Positions 51,130-60,455 of a DNA stretch of 64,000 nt are shown in pieces (the first letter of the stretch is position 1; every line of letters starts with the position of its first letter). The position numbers were made by a program, and so were the translations under genes. Under the pieces are notes generated by a model. That model did not search any database, was not told the origin of the DNA, and worked only from the letters and a program-made list of their open reading frames with translations. Source of the DNA: JACVRN01 sp963715565. GTDB lineage: Bacteria; Acidobacteriota; Blastocatellia; Pyrinomonadales; Pyrinomonadaceae. Location of the stretch: contig OY970256.1 of NCBI GenBank assembly GCA_963715565.1, forward strand, positions 1,612,001 to 1,676,000. The letters are read 5' to 3'.

Positions 51130-51204
51130 GTCAGTACCGCCTGCGGTAGCGGGCAGATATTGACGAGACTATAAGACCCGCCCGCTACCGCAGGCGGTAC
51201 TGAC
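51130..51204. repeat. Perfect 25-bp-arm palindrome, family F
   Basis: GTCAGTACCGCCTGCGGTAG plus CGGGC and its exact complement around a 25-base loop. Each arm contains a CCGCCTGCGG sub-palindrome. No gene lies between 50907 and 51471. Confidence 0.8.
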
Positions 51205-51471
51205 TTTCTGCTTCTACTTCGATATGGGTTACGAAAACACCATATGCGGCATAGCTCTTGAAGCCACGGCGCGTGTCCTTCGCCGTCTCATTCTTACAAT
51301 TTGATTGTGAATCAGTTGCTCACGGCAAAAAACGGCTGGGATTTAGGATAATCGAGCGCGCGAGCGTGGGTGACAAAGCAAGGGCTGAGACTAAATCCGC
51401 AGAGGTATAGTATTTGCCATTGTTGCTCACGGGTATTCATACCAGACAATTTCCTGAGGAGATGCCGACAA

Positions 51472-52044
51472 ATGACATTCGACAATAAGAGAGTTATATC
51501 AATCGCCCTGGCGACCGCCCTGTTAGGCGGGACGGTGGGCGCTTTCGTGTCGCGCTCGGGCAAGACCGAGACGGCGCAGACGGCTGGCGTTGTCCAGACC
51601 GCTCCGGCGCAGGCCACTACGCCCAGCACCACGGCGGGCACAGACCTGGTCGCGCAGAACACAGAGAACAACGCCTATCGTGACGGCTTCGCTGATGGCG
51701 TGCGCCTCGCTCTGGAAGAGGGCAAGAACGCGACGACCATCGTCGAGCGTCAGGGTGCTCCGTCGAGCCGCGTGACTTATCGCAACACGCGCAGCAGTGG
51801 CCGCAGCACAGGGCGTTCCTATAACAATTCGAGCCGCGTCTATTACGATTACGAACAGCCGCGCAAGCGTTCCTTCTGGTCCAAGCACCGCGACAAGCTG
51901 ACGGTGGCGATGGGCACGGGCGCTGGCGCTGGCGTGGGCGCTCTCATCGGCGGCAAGAAGGGCGCGCTCATTGGCGCTCTGGCCGGTGCTGGCGGCTCTG
52001 CGCTCTACACCTACAAGCTGCGCAATCGCACTCGCCGCTACTAA
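51472..52044 (+). CDS. Exported/membrane protein with C-terminal glycine-zipper
   Basis: 190 residues from an ATG with GAGGAG seven bases upstream. N-terminal signal or anchor ISIALATALLGGTVGAFV, a long polar region (Gln/Thr/Ala linker, then AYRDGFADGVRLALEEGKNA and a Ser/Arg/Tyr-rich stretch), then KLTVAMGTGAGAGVGALIGG and KKGALIGALAGAGGSALYTY, a glycine-zipper hairpin such as found in outer-membrane-associated proteins. It may insert in a membrane as a small helical hairpin. No enzymatic motif. It lies directly upstream of a retropepsin-like protease gene. Confidence 0.65.
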   Translation: MTFDNKRVISIALATALLGGTVGAFVSRSGKTETAQTAGVVQTAPAQATTPSTTAGTDLVAQNTENNAYRDGFADGVRLALEEGKNATTIVERQGAPSSRVTYRNTRSSGRSTGRSYNNSSRVYYDYEQPRKRSFWSKHRDKLTVAMGTGAGAGVGALIGGKKGALIGALAGAGGSALYTYKLRNRTRRY

Positions 52045-52075
52045 TAGGGCTTCAAGGGCGAGAGGCATTGTGTAG

Positions 52076-53119
52076 ATGAAACCGAGCCTGAAGAGGATAG
52101 CGGTCGTCGTCGCTTCGGCACTCCTCCTTACTCTGGCTTTAAAAACAGGGGCAGCCCCCGGCGCTGCCCCTGTTTTTGTGCGAGAGGGGACGCTTTGGAG
52201 CGCGGCGCAAGTTCGCAACGCGACACAGACGCGCGGTACAACACCGGCGCGCGGCGCTGCGGAAGCGCGCACTCAGTTGAGCAGCGGCGCATCCGCGTTG
52301 CGGCTGCCCTTTGCAGTGCGCTTTCGCGAAGCCGAAGGGCGCGGGCTTCTCGTCAACGCATGGATTAACAATCAGGGGCCATACACTTTTGCCATTGATA
52401 CGGGCGCGGGCGCGACCCTTCTCTCCGAGCGCGCGGCGCGCGGCGCTGGCGTGCGTTATCAGGGCAGACAAATTACCATCGGCGGCCTGAGCGGCGCAGG
52501 CAATGCCACGGGCCGCGAAGCCAAACTCACGAGCCTAGCCATCGGCGACAGGGAAAATTTCCTGCCGTCGCAATCAACTGTCGTCGTCACGGGTCGTCTG
52601 CCCGAAGGAATAGACGGCGTGCTCGACCCAACGGAAAGCTACTGGCCGCTAGGCTACACGATTGACCTGCCGAACGGCACCATCACCGCTTTTGACCCGC
52701 GCTCTACGCCCCTGCGCGCCGGCGATGTTCCACCCGGAGGCGCGGTCGTCCCGTGGATTATTCAAGGCGCAAACCGCCGCCCGTTTGTACGCCTCGATAA
52801 CGGTCGTCGTGCGCTGATTGATACGGGCTCAGGCTTTGGTCTGGCGCTGAGCGAACGCGAAGCCCAAAGCATGGGGCTGATCCCGCGCGTCAGAAGGTCT
52901 CCGAGCCAGGTGCGCGACCTCGGCGGCGGGAGCGTGGCGGGACACAGAATAACGCCGCTCACAGTTCGCATCGGCGCTCTCACCCTGCGTAACGTGCCGA
53001 CTGACCTTTTGACCGGCGTGGAAGCCGGAGCGCCCATCATCATCGGGCGCGACGCGCTCTATCCATTCAAGCTCTCGTTTGACCCGGTCAATCGTTTGAT
53101 TCAAATCTCGCCCAAGTAA
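52076..53119 (+). CDS. Exported retropepsin-like aspartic protease, two DTG motifs
   Basis: 347 residues. Signal MKPSLKRIAVVVASALLLTL (first 20), then a linker encoded by a palindrome. Two aspartic motifs, FAIDTGAGATLLSE and ALIDTGSGFGLALSE, occur in one chain, so it may fold as a pseudo-dimer of the retropepsin type. The second is followed by a hydrophobic-hydrophobic-Gly segment, PIIIGRDALYPFKL. Proteins of this kind occur in the periplasm of several phyla with unknown targets. The stop is followed by heptamer hairpin H9. Activity is plausible since both DTG triads are intact. Confidence 0.78.
   Translation: MKPSLKRIAVVVASALLLTLALKTGAAPGAAPVFVREGTLWSAAQVRNATQTRGTTPARGAAEARTQLSSGASALRLPFAVRFREAEGRGLLVNAWINNQGPYTFAIDTGAGATLLSERAARGAGVRYQGRQITIGGLSGAGNATGREAKLTSLAIGDRENFLPSQSTVVVTGRLPEGIDGVLDPTESYWPLGYTIDLPNGTITAFDPRSTPLRAGDVPPGGAVVPWIIQGANRRPFVRLDNGRRALIDTGSGFGLALSEREAQSMGLIPRVRRSPSQVRDLGGGSVAGHRITPLTVRIGALTLRNVPTDLLTGVEAGAPIIIGRDALYPFKLSFDPVNRLIQISPK
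52141..52177. repeat. Terminator-like hairpin inside the signal-peptide codons
   Basis: AAAAACAGGGGCAGC, 7-base loop, GCTGCCCCTGTTTTT: a perfect 15-bp stem ending in five T, lying at codons 23-34 of the protease gene. Confidence 0.85.
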
Positions 53120-53122
53120 ACC

Positions 53123-53220
53123 GATTGCGGAATGCGGATTTCGGATTGCGGATTTAAGAACGAGAAGCAGACATCTTCTTGGTTTTCAATCCGCAATCCG
53201 AAATCCGCATTCCGCAATTC
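53123..53220. repeat. Heptamer-periodic hairpin H9 (GCGGATT word)
   Basis: GATTGCGGAATGCGGATTTC left arm and its complement ending at 53219; begins three bases after the TAA of the protease gene. Confidence 0.87.
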
Positions 53221-53439
53221 TTAATGTCCGTCGCCGTACAGACAGGAGTTTATCCCTTCGTCTAGAGTCGCTCGTGTTCATCATGTGCTCCGAAGAGGCG
53301 GCAACTGCGGCCCTGGGAAGCTACCGCTCCTCTTTCATTCGTTGGTAACAATTTAGACTCTACGTCGTAATTTCGACCCTGTATAAAGCTCTGAGCAGTG
53401 GGAGGCTCGGTCTCGAACTTTATTTGCAGGAGTACCCTC

Positions 53440-53802
53440 ATGTACCCTTCTAAAGGACGCATACTCTGCGTGGACGACAATGAAGACAACAGCTCCATGC
53501 TGGTGGTGCTGCTCGGTCTTTCCAGCTACGAGGCACTGGCCGCCGGGAGCGTGGGCGAAGCGCTCCGCATTGCGCAGCGTGAAACGTTCGACCTCTTTAT
53601 TCTGGACAAGCGATTCCCCGACGGCACAGGCTTTTCACTCTGCCGTGAGATTCGACAACTGCATCCGAACACGCCCGTCATCTTCTACTCCGGCGATGCT
53701 TATTCGACCGACCGTGCCGAAGGCTTGAGCGTCGGCGCTGAGGATTACGTCGCCAAGCCCGACATAGACGGGTTGCTCGAAGCCGTGCATCGCCTGCTTT
53801 AA
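53440..53802 (+). CDS. Single-domain response regulator
   Basis: 120 residues from an ATG with AGGAG eight bases upstream. Receiver pattern: ILCVDDNEDN, phospho-acceptor in LFILDKRFPDGTGF, PVIFYSGDAYSTD (switch), DYVAKPDIDG (Lys). Intact and without an output domain. It stands alone, 205 bases before a Ser/Thr kinase gene in the same direction. Its kinase is not adjacent. Confidence 0.88.
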   Translation: MYPSKGRILCVDDNEDNSSMLVVLLGLSSYEALAAGSVGEALRIAQRETFDLFILDKRFPDGTGFSLCREIRQLHPNTPVIFYSGDAYSTDRAEGLSVGAEDYVAKPDIDGLLEAVHRLL

Positions 53803-54007
53803 TCAATTACGCGAGCTTGCCTGCCGCTCGCTTTTCCATCCTTCCCTTTTCACTAAATCAATCTCCGGTTAATCTTTTTCAGAGCAACAAAAATCCTAGC
53901 GCGCAAGGGGCGCGACGGACTACAATGGGGCGGCCTACGAAAATTTGGGACAGAGCCATAGCCGCGATTGCAATGCCCAGAGACTCCGGCTAGAAACGTT
54001 CCTCCAG

Positions 54008-56431
54008 ATGGCTATCGGCGCAGGGACTCTTTTAGGTCGTTACGAGATACGCTCACTGCTTGGTACAGGCGGGATGGGCGAGGTCTATCTGGCGCAGGAC
54101 AAACAACTGGACAGAACGGTCGCCCTCAAGATTCTTCCGGACGATCTGGCGCGCGACCAGATGCGTATGCGCCGCTTCATACAGGAAGCCAAATCAGCCT
54201 CGGCGCTCAATCACCCGAACATCATCACCATCTACGAAGTCGGCGAAGCCGAGTCCACGCATTTTATCGTCACAGAGTTTATCGACGGGAAGACCCTGCG
54301 CCAGCGCATCATGCGCGGCGACCTGCAAGCAACCGAAGCTTTAGAGATAGCCTCGCAGGTCGCAGCCGCGCTCGTAGCCGCGCACGCCGCAGGCATAGTC
54401 CATCGAGACATCAAGCCCGACAACATCATGATTCGCCGCGACGGCTATATCAAAGTGCTGGATTTCGGTTTAGCCAAGCTGACGGAAAAATCCATCGAGC
54501 GCAAATCGAGCGCGCCCGAAGCGATGACGCTCGTCAACACGGAGCCGGGCCTAGTCGTCGGGACGGTCAGCTACATGTCGCCCGAACAGGCGCGCGGCCT
54601 TGTCGTAGACACGCGCTCCGACATCTGGAGCTTAGGCGTCGTGCTCTACCAGATGCTCACGGGCCGCGAGCCTTTCGAAGGGCCGACGGCCACCGATCAA
54701 ATCGTCTCCATACTGGAACGCGAGCCGCCGCCCATCTCGCTTTATGCCGCCGACGCGCCCCCGGAGCTTGACGGCATCGTCGCGCGTGCGCTGGCTAAAA
54801 ATACCGGCGACCGTTACCAGACCATAGAGGAGATGGGCGAGCATCTCAAGCATGCACGCCAGCGCCTTGCCTTTCAGAGCGAGCTGACGCGCACGATGTC
54901 CACCGGGATAAAAGTTGCGCCCCCCGCGCAAAAATCGACGCCGTCCAGAGTGCCCAGCCATGCTTCGTCAAGCGCCTTTTCCTTTAACAGACGTCAAAGC
55001 TCTATTTTACGTAGACGCGCGCTAGATCGTGCCATCGATTCCATCGCCGTCCTGCCGCTTACGAACACGAGCGGAGACCCCAACACAGAATATCTTTCCG
55101 ACGGCATCACGGAGAGCATCATTAACAGCCTCTCGCGGTTGCCGCGCCTGCGCGTGATGGCGCGCTCGACCGTCTTCCGCTACAAGGGACGCGACGCAGA
55201 CCCGCTTCAGGTGGGCGAAGAGCTGGGCGTACGCACGGTTCTTACAGGACGGCTGCGACTCTTCGATGATCGTTTGATAATCGTCACCGAGCTGGTGGAC
55301 ACGGCGGACGGGGCGCTGCTCTGGGGTGAACAATACAATCGTGGGCAGGCGGACATCTTCGCCGTGCAGGAAGAGATTGCGCAAGAGATTTCCGAGAAGC
55401 TTCAGCTCAAGCTCACGGGCGAAGAGAAGGAGCGATTGGCGAAGCGCTACACGGACGACACGGAGGCTTATCATCTTTATCTGAAGGGCCGCTATTTCTG
55501 GAACAAGCGCACGCAGGATGCGCTCGAAAAGGGTCTGGACTATTTCAAGCAGGCGATTGACACGGACCCTTCCTATGCGCTGGCCTATTCGGGGCTGGCC
55601 GATTCCTACGCGCTGCTGGGCGTGGCGCTGCCGCCGCGCGACGCTTTCCCGCGCGCGATTGCGGCTTCGCTCCGTGCTTTGGAGATTGACGACACGGTGG
55701 CCGAAGCTCACACATCTTTCGCCTTTGCGCGTATGTTTTTCGAGTGGGACTACGCGGGCGCTGAAGGCGAATTCAAGCGCGCCATCGAATTGAATCCAAA
55801 CTACGCCACGGCCTATCAATGGTACGGGCGGCTGCTCTCCGCCCTTGGCCGTCACGACGAATCGATCAGCAATCTACAGATGGCGCAGGCGCTAGACCCG
55901 CTTTCCTTGAGCATCAACACGGGCGTCGGCGTCTCTTACTACATGGCGCGCCGCTACACGGATGCGATAGAGCAATATCGCAAGACGCTGGAAATGGACC
56001 GGGGCTTTGCGGTGGCGCACGAGCACATGGGCTCCGCGCTCTTGCAGGCAGGCGTGTTTGACGAAGCGATAAAAGCTTTCGAGGCAGCCGAGCGTATCAA
56101 TGAAAATGACATCGGCCTGCGCGCTTCGCTCGGCCACGCGCTGGCCGTCTCGGGCCGCAAAGACGAAGCGGAAGCGATAGTCGCAGAACTCCTCGCCGCC
56201 TCAAAGCAAAGGTACGTCTCGCCCTACTTCATGGTCGAGCTGCAAGCGGGCCTGGGCCACACTGACACGGTCTTCGAGTGGCTCGAACGCTGCTACACGG
56301 ACCGCGCCCCGCACATGATTTTCCTCAACGTCGAGCCCAAGCTAGACCCTCTGCGCTCCGACCCGCGCTTTGGCAACCTGCTACGCAGAATGAACCTCCC
56401 CACGGGCAGCGGCATCAAGACGAAAGCTTAA
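54008..56431 (+). CDS. Ser/Thr protein kinase with TolB-like and TPR domains
   Basis: 807 residues from the ATG before AIGAGTLLGRYEI; a TTG 63 bases upstream adds an unlikely tail. Kinase domain: GTGGMGEVYLAQD, ALKIL (Lys 41), HRDIKPDNIM (132-141), DFGLAKL (152-158), GTVSYMSPEQ. About residue 350 onward: IDSIAVLPLTNTSGDPNTEY, LSDGITESIINSLSRLPRLR, the TolB-like fold also found in adenylate cyclases and kinases of Acidobacteriota. From about 490 are TPRs (LYLKGRYFWNKRTQDALEKG, AIELNPNYATAYQWYGRLLS). No membrane helix. Probably a cytosolic signalling hub. Target unknown. Confidence 0.9.
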   Translation: MAIGAGTLLGRYEIRSLLGTGGMGEVYLAQDKQLDRTVALKILPDDLARDQMRMRRFIQEAKSASALNHPNIITIYEVGEAESTHFIVTEFIDGKTLRQRIMRGDLQATEALEIASQVAAALVAAHAAGIVHRDIKPDNIMIRRDGYIKVLDFGLAKLTEKSIERKSSAPEAMTLVNTEPGLVVGTVSYMSPEQARGLVVDTRSDIWSLGVVLYQMLTGREPFEGPTATDQIVSILEREPPPISLYAADAPPELDGIVARALAKNTGDRYQTIEEMGEHLKHARQRLAFQSELTRTMSTGIKVAPPAQKSTPSRVPSHASSSAFSFNRRQSSILRRRALDRAIDSIAVLPLTNTSGDPNTEYLSDGITESIINSLSRLPRLRVMARSTVFRYKGRDADPLQVGEELGVRTVLTGRLRLFDDRLIIVTELVDTADGALLWGEQYNRGQADIFAVQEEIAQEISEKLQLKLTGEEKERLAKRYTDDTEAYHLYLKGRYFWNKRTQDALEKGLDYFKQAIDTDPSYALAYSGLADSYALLGVALPPRDAFPRAIAASLRALEIDDTVAEAHTSFAFARMFFEWDYAGAEGEFKRAIELNPNYATAYQWYGRLLSALGRHDESISNLQMAQALDPLSLSINTGVGVSYYMARRYTDAIEQYRKTLEMDRGFAVAHEHMGSALLQAGVFDEAIKAFEAAERINENDIGLRASLGHALAVSGRKDEAEAIVAELLAASKQRYVSPYFMVELQAGLGHTDTVFEWLERCYTDRAPHMIFLNVEPKLDPLRSDPRFGNLLRRMNLPTGSGIKTKA

Positions 56432-56473
56432 AAAGTTTTCCGAGGAGACACGAGATAGCAAGCTCAATTTCGC

Positions 56474-56632
56474 GTAGCTCCGTAGGAGCAGAATGTTTAT
56501 AGCTTGATTGTCATCATTAAAAATCAAGCTCCGTAGGAGCGGCATGTCATTGATGATGAACATGCCGCTCCTACGGAGCTTGTCTCTGTACGTTATCTGC
56601 TAACTATAAACATCCAAGCTCCTACGGAGCTA
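56474..56632. repeat. Degenerate family A core, copy 4
   Basis: Same four CTCCGTAGGAG palindromes and ATGTTTATAG / CTATAAACAT pair as the other copies, but the 21-bp terminal arms are not recognisable. Confidence 0.8.
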
Positions 56633-56646
56633 CAGACTGTTTTGTA

Positions 56647-56707
56647 CCTTTCTCTCTCGCCTTTACTCTCTCTGCGTAAACTCTGCGTCCTCTGCGTCTC
56701 TGCGGTG
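56647..56707. repeat. Orphan arm with CTCTGCGT words
   Basis: CTCTGCGTAAACTCTGCGTC continues as CTCTGCGTCTCTGCGG; no complement is found within the local intergenic region. Confidence 0.6.
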
Positions 56708-56724
56708 AATCCTCTTTGAAAACT

Positions 56725-57585
56725 CTACTCGCCGCCGTAACGAATCTCCATGCGCCGTATGCGGAAGCTGGCGAGGACGAGGACGGCGATGGTGAAAATG
56801 ATGAGGCCGGGGATGGCGAGCCACGCGGGCGTCGGCTCGGCCATCACGGCGAACGGCCCTTCCGACAACGGCACGGGCGCAAGCGATTGCAGGTAATGGA
56901 TGACGCTGATTTTCTTCAGGATGGGCGGGAGCAGAAAGTTAACAGACTCCCAGAGATAAACTACAACCGCGGGCACAATCGGGTTGCGGAAGAAGAGCCC
57001 TATGACGAGAAAGACCGCGCCATAGCCGACGCAGGCGAGCACGGTGATTCCTATGTAGGCCATTATCTGCCCGAGCCCCGACCCGTTAAAGAGAAACTGT
57101 GTGCTCGTCGGATAGCCCCCGAGGTAGAAGAAAAAGACAGAGCCAATCGTGGTCATTAGAAAAAGAATAATCGCCGCCACGAGCCCCGAAAGATATTTGC
57201 CGACGACTAAAACTTCGCGCCGGACAGGGCTGAGAAAATAGTAATGGAGGCTGCGGTCCACTACCTCGCCGCGAAACAGATTCATGAACATCCACGCGCA
57301 GCCGAAAAAGATTACCGTGCGCAGCACGAGCCCGTTATAGATAAAGGCGTAGATTTGATTGGCCTCGTTGAACTCCGCACGCATATCTTCGCGGAAGACC
57401 ACGGCCATCATCGCCGTCAGGAAAACGGGAAAGAGCGCCAGCAGGTAGATAAGTATGGGGCGCTTGCCCCAGAGATTCTTTTTCAGCTCAAGGCGAAAGA
57501 TAGCCAGAGCCTGCCTGAGCCAGAGCGACCAGGCGGTCTGCTCGACCGTTTTCTCCACCGTTGCAACGTCCGTCGCGGAACTCAT
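56725..57585 (-). CDS. ABC-2-type transporter permease
   Basis: 286 residues. Cytosolic entry AIFRLELKKNLWGKRPILIYLLALFPVFL (partly), then six helices with FRGEVVDRSLHYYFLSPVRREVLVVGKY as coupling loop (two motifs), VGYGAVFLVIGLFF and VVVYLWESVNFLLPPIL. The start overlaps the preceding ATPase stop by one base (TGATG), so it is co-translated with it. It is the last gene of a four-gene transporter operon. Substrate unknown. Confidence 0.86.
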   Translation of the reverse strand: MSSATDVATVEKTVEQTAWSLWLRQALAIFRLELKKNLWGKRPILIYLLALFPVFLTAMMAVVFREDMRAEFNEANQIYAFIYNGLVLRTVIFFGCAWMFMNLFRGEVVDRSLHYYFLSPVRREVLVVGKYLSGLVAAIILFLMTTIGSVFFFYLGGYPTSTQFLFNGSGLGQIMAYIGITVLACVGYGAVFLVIGLFFRNPIVPAVVVYLWESVNFLLPPILKKISVIHYLQSLAPVPLSEGPFAVMAEPTPAWLAIPGLIIFTIAVLVLASFRIRRMEIRYGGE

Positions 57586-58538
57586 CAGCTTGCTCCCTCC
57601 GAGCCTATCAGGTATTGATACACGGCATTCAGGTCGTCATCCGCAGGCGCGACCGATTCGATGTTAAGCTTTTCTTCGAGCACGACGCGATTCATCAGCA
57701 CGTAGAATTTATCCGCGTCCTTTGTCTTCACAAACAACCCCCGACGGTCTTCATGCAGGCGAGCCTCGACCGTCTCGGCCTGCTCGAACAGACGCGCGGC
57801 GAGGCGGCTCGGACGGTCGCAGCGCACAAGGATTTGCATCGGATGCTCTTCCATCTCATCGCGCACCCCGTGAATGTCGCCCTCTGCCACCACGTAGCCG
57901 TTATTCAAGAGCACCACGCAGTCCGACATCATATCAACTTCGTGCAGGATGTGGCTGGAGATGATGAGATGAAGCCCGTCAGCCGCGAGCTGTCGAAAGA
58001 GACGAATCGTCTCGGCGCGCGCCATAGGGTCGAGGCCGTTCAAAGGCTCGTCCAGAATCAGCACCCTGGGATTATGCGCGATTGATTGCGCTAGACGGAT
58101 GCGCTGGCGCATGCCCTTGCTGTAAGCGGCGACCTTTCGCCCGCCCGCTTCCTGCAAACCGACGCGCACGAGCGCACGCTCCGTCAACTCATTCGCATGG
58201 CTTTTGTCATAGCCGTGCACGAGCAGGTAGGAGCGTATAAAGTCGCGGCCCGTCACGCCGCGCGGGAAGGAGTCGAACTGCGCGCAGTAGCCTACGCGGC
58301 GGAAAAGTTTTTCCGGCTCGTTGATCCCCGTGCCGAGGATACTGATACGCCCGCGCGTCGGCTTGAGCAGCCCCGTCATCAAGTTCATGAGCGTCGTCTT
58401 GCCCGAGCCGTTCGGGCCGACGAGGCTCGTAATCCCCGGCGCGATTGTGAGATTGACGCGGTTGACGCCTAGAATGTCTCCGTAGAATTTCGAGACGTCC
58501 TCAAAGACTATCATCCGCTCTCCATTTTCCGTCGTCAT
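57585..58538 (-). CDS. ABC transporter ATP-binding protein
   Basis: 317 residues from an ATG overlapping the preceding permease stop by four bases, with GAGGTGG upstream; the frame extends further into that gene but is a shadow. Walker A GPNGSGKTT, Q-loop YCAQFDSFP, signature YSKGMRQRI, Walker B VLILDEPLNGLDP, H-loop SSHIL. The C-terminal 90 residues form the usual regulatory extension of ABC-2 ATPases. It should pair with the permease that follows. Confidence 0.92.
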   Translation of the reverse strand: MTTENGERMIVFEDVSKFYGDILGVNRVNLTIAPGITSLVGPNGSGKTTLMNLMTGLLKPTRGRISILGTGINEPEKLFRRVGYCAQFDSFPRGVTGRDFIRSYLLVHGYDKSHANELTERALVRVGLQEAGGRKVAAYSKGMRQRIRLAQSIAHNPRVLILDEPLNGLDPMARAETIRLFRQLAADGLHLIISSHILHEVDMMSDCVVLLNNGYVVAEGDIHGVRDEMEEHPMQILVRCDRPSRLAARLFEQAETVEARLHEDRRGLFVKTKDADKFYVLMNRVVLEEKLNIESVAPADDDLNAVYQYLIGSEGAS

Positions 58539-59449
58539 CTGACCACCTCGTAGGCTCTGACCTTCCTGTAAAGCAGAAACAGGCAGGCAGCGCAGACCAA
58601 AATGAGCACGAGCCATGAGCTCCACAGCGGCGGCTCAAGCAAAGTGATGATTGACCAGCGCCCGCCTGCGCGCACGCGCACCCCGCCGTATTCGCGCGTG
58701 AACGTCCCGAACAGCCCCGCCCACACGGCGCGGCTCAGAGCGCCGAGGCTGAAGAGATTGCCGATCCTCGTCCTGAAGATTTCGTTGATGATAGCGCCGA
58801 AGACCGACGGGATGAAAAAGAGACCAAACAGCGCCGCGCTCGCCGCCAGCCGCCACTTGACCCACGCCGAAATCGAGAGCGAAAGGAGCGAGAGCAAAAT
58901 TATCCACACCCAACTGCCTATGAAGATGGCCCACGCGATGCGCAAGTTGTCAGCGAACCATCCAGCGCCTTGCAGATAACCCTGAAAGAGAAAGAGCAGC
59001 AGGCCCGGAATCCACGTAATGACCGAAAGCAGTATGACGAGCACGGACATCTTGCCCGCGACATATTCGACGCGCGAGAACGGGCGGCACAGATAAAGCG
59101 GCAGGGCGTTATTCGACACATCACGCGAAACGAGCGGCGGCCCGACCAGCAGGGTGAGAAAGAAAGCCAGCCATCCCTGCATCTGCAAGTAGAACTCGAA
59201 GAACGAAGCATCAATCGGAAGCAGCTCGTTAATCCGAAGCTGTAGCAAACCGAGCGCGTTCGTGTTGTGACGCAGGTAAATCAAGATCGACGCGACGAGC
59301 GGATAAACAAAGCAGATGACAAAAAAGGCCGTGAACAATTTTGATTGAAACACGCTCCGGTAAGCATGTTGCGGGATAATCAGAAACCGCGACCACTTAG
59401 GCGTCTGCGGCCCCTCATACTGCCGGTACGTGTGCTCATAAACAGCCAT
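58535..59449 (-). CDS. ABC-2-type transporter permease
   Basis: 304 residues from an ATG preceded by GGAGAA. A cytosolic N-terminus (AVYEHTYRQYEGPQTPKWSR) leads to six helices; SRDVSNNALPLYLCRPFSRVEYVAGK (two motifs) is the coupling loop. AYRSVFQSKLFTAFFVICFV and LILVCAACLFLLYRKVRAYE are the first and last helices. It overlaps the second ATPase by four bases and follows the first ATPase with only a heptamer hairpin between. Likely partner: the first ATPase. Confidence 0.86.
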   Translation of the reverse strand: MAVYEHTYRQYEGPQTPKWSRFLIIPQHAYRSVFQSKLFTAFFVICFVYPLVASILIYLRHNTNALGLLQLRINELLPIDASFFEFYLQMQGWLAFFLTLLVGPPLVSRDVSNNALPLYLCRPFSRVEYVAGKMSVLVILLSVITWIPGLLLFLFQGYLQGAGWFADNLRIAWAIFIGSWVWIILLSLLSLSISAWVKWRLAASAALFGLFFIPSVFGAIINEIFRTRIGNLFSLGALSRAVWAGLFGTFTREYGGVRVRAGGRWSIITLLEPPLWSSWLVLILVCAACLFLLYRKVRAYEVVR

Positions 59450-59475
59450 GATGATTCTCCGAATCGAGTGACAGA

Positions 59476-59534
59476 ATTGATTCATCGGTTCATTTCTTCA
59501 TTGATTCAATGAAACAATGAACCGATGAATCAAT
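59476..59534. repeat. Heptamer-periodic hairpin H8 (GATTCAT word)
   Basis: ATTGATTCATCGGTTCATT and complement ending at 59534; same word as H7. It is six bases after the ATPase stop. Confidence 0.85.
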
Positions 59535-59540
59535 CTCTTT

Positions 59541-60455
59541 TTACTCCATCGCTTTGAGGAAGATGTCTTCCAGCGAATCCTTCTTGTAGTTGAGGCGGCG
59601 AATCTGTACTTGCCGTTCGGCGGCGAGACGGTAGAGGTCGCTGACCTCCATGCCTTCGTTCAAGACGAGCTTGATGCGCCGCTCGCCCACGAGCGCGTAC
59701 TCGCAGCCCAAACGCCCGATGGCTTCGGCAAACTGCCCGTCGCCGCCGCGCACTTCCACTTCCAGAAACTTACGGTTGGCCTTGCGTTCCTCTTCCAGAT
59801 TGCAGTAGGTGACGATGCGCCCTTCCTTCAAGATTAGAATCTCTTCGCAGCACTCCTCTACATCGCGCAGGAGGTGCGACGACAACAGTATGTTGGCCTT
59901 GCCTCCGTCGCGTATCTCGCGTATCAGGCGAATCATGCGTTGCCGCGTCGGCGGGTCCAATCCATTCGTCGGCTCGTCCAAGATAATCAGGCGCGGTCCA
60001 TGCACAATCGCCTGCGCAAGCTTTGCGAGCTGCTTCATGCCGAGCGAGTAAGTATCGAGCGTGCGATAACGCGCTTCGCCTAAGCCAACGTAAAAGAGCG
60101 CTTCGTGCGCGCGCTCAAGCGCCGCGTCCGAAGGCAGGCCAGATAGCTCCGCCATCAAGCGCACGAACTGCACGCATGACATCTTCGCTATATAAGCATC
60201 GCGCTCGGGCATGTAGCCTATGAGCGTGCGAATCTCTTTCGCATCAGTGCGAATGTCGCGGTCGAAGATGTGCGCCGTGCCCGAGCTGGGCTCGTGAAAG
60301 CCGAGCAGCGTGTGAATGAGCGTCGTCTTACCAGCGCCGTTCGGCCCCAACAGACCTATAGCGCGCCCGCGCAAGTCGCCGTTCAAATCCGTCAGGATAG
60401 GACGCGCGCCAAAACGCACGCTCAGACCCTTGAGATCAATTACATTATTAGTCAT
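59541..60455 (-). CDS. ABC transporter ATP-binding protein
   Basis: 304 residues from the ATG before TNNVIDLKGLSVRFGARP; 16 further codons upstream are open. Walker A GPNGAGKTT, Q-loop YMPERDAYI (Glu in place of Gln), signature YSLGMKQLAKLA, Walker B LIILDEPTNGLDP, H-loop SSHLL. The C-terminal extension ends KDSLEDIFLKAME, usual for ABC-2 exporters. It is the first gene of the operon. Confidence 0.91.
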   Translation of the reverse strand: MTNNVIDLKGLSVRFGARPILTDLNGDLRGRAIGLLGPNGAGKTTLIHTLLGFHEPSSGTAHIFDRDIRTDAKEIRTLIGYMPERDAYIAKMSCVQFVRLMAELSGLPSDAALERAHEALFYVGLGEARYRTLDTYSLGMKQLAKLAQAIVHGPRLIILDEPTNGLDPPTRQRMIRLIREIRDGGKANILLSSHLLRDVEECCEEILILKEGRIVTYCNLEEERKANRKFLEVEVRGGDGQFAEAIGRLGCEYALVGERRIKLVLNEGMEVSDLYRLAAERQVQIRRLNYKKDSLEDIFLKAME

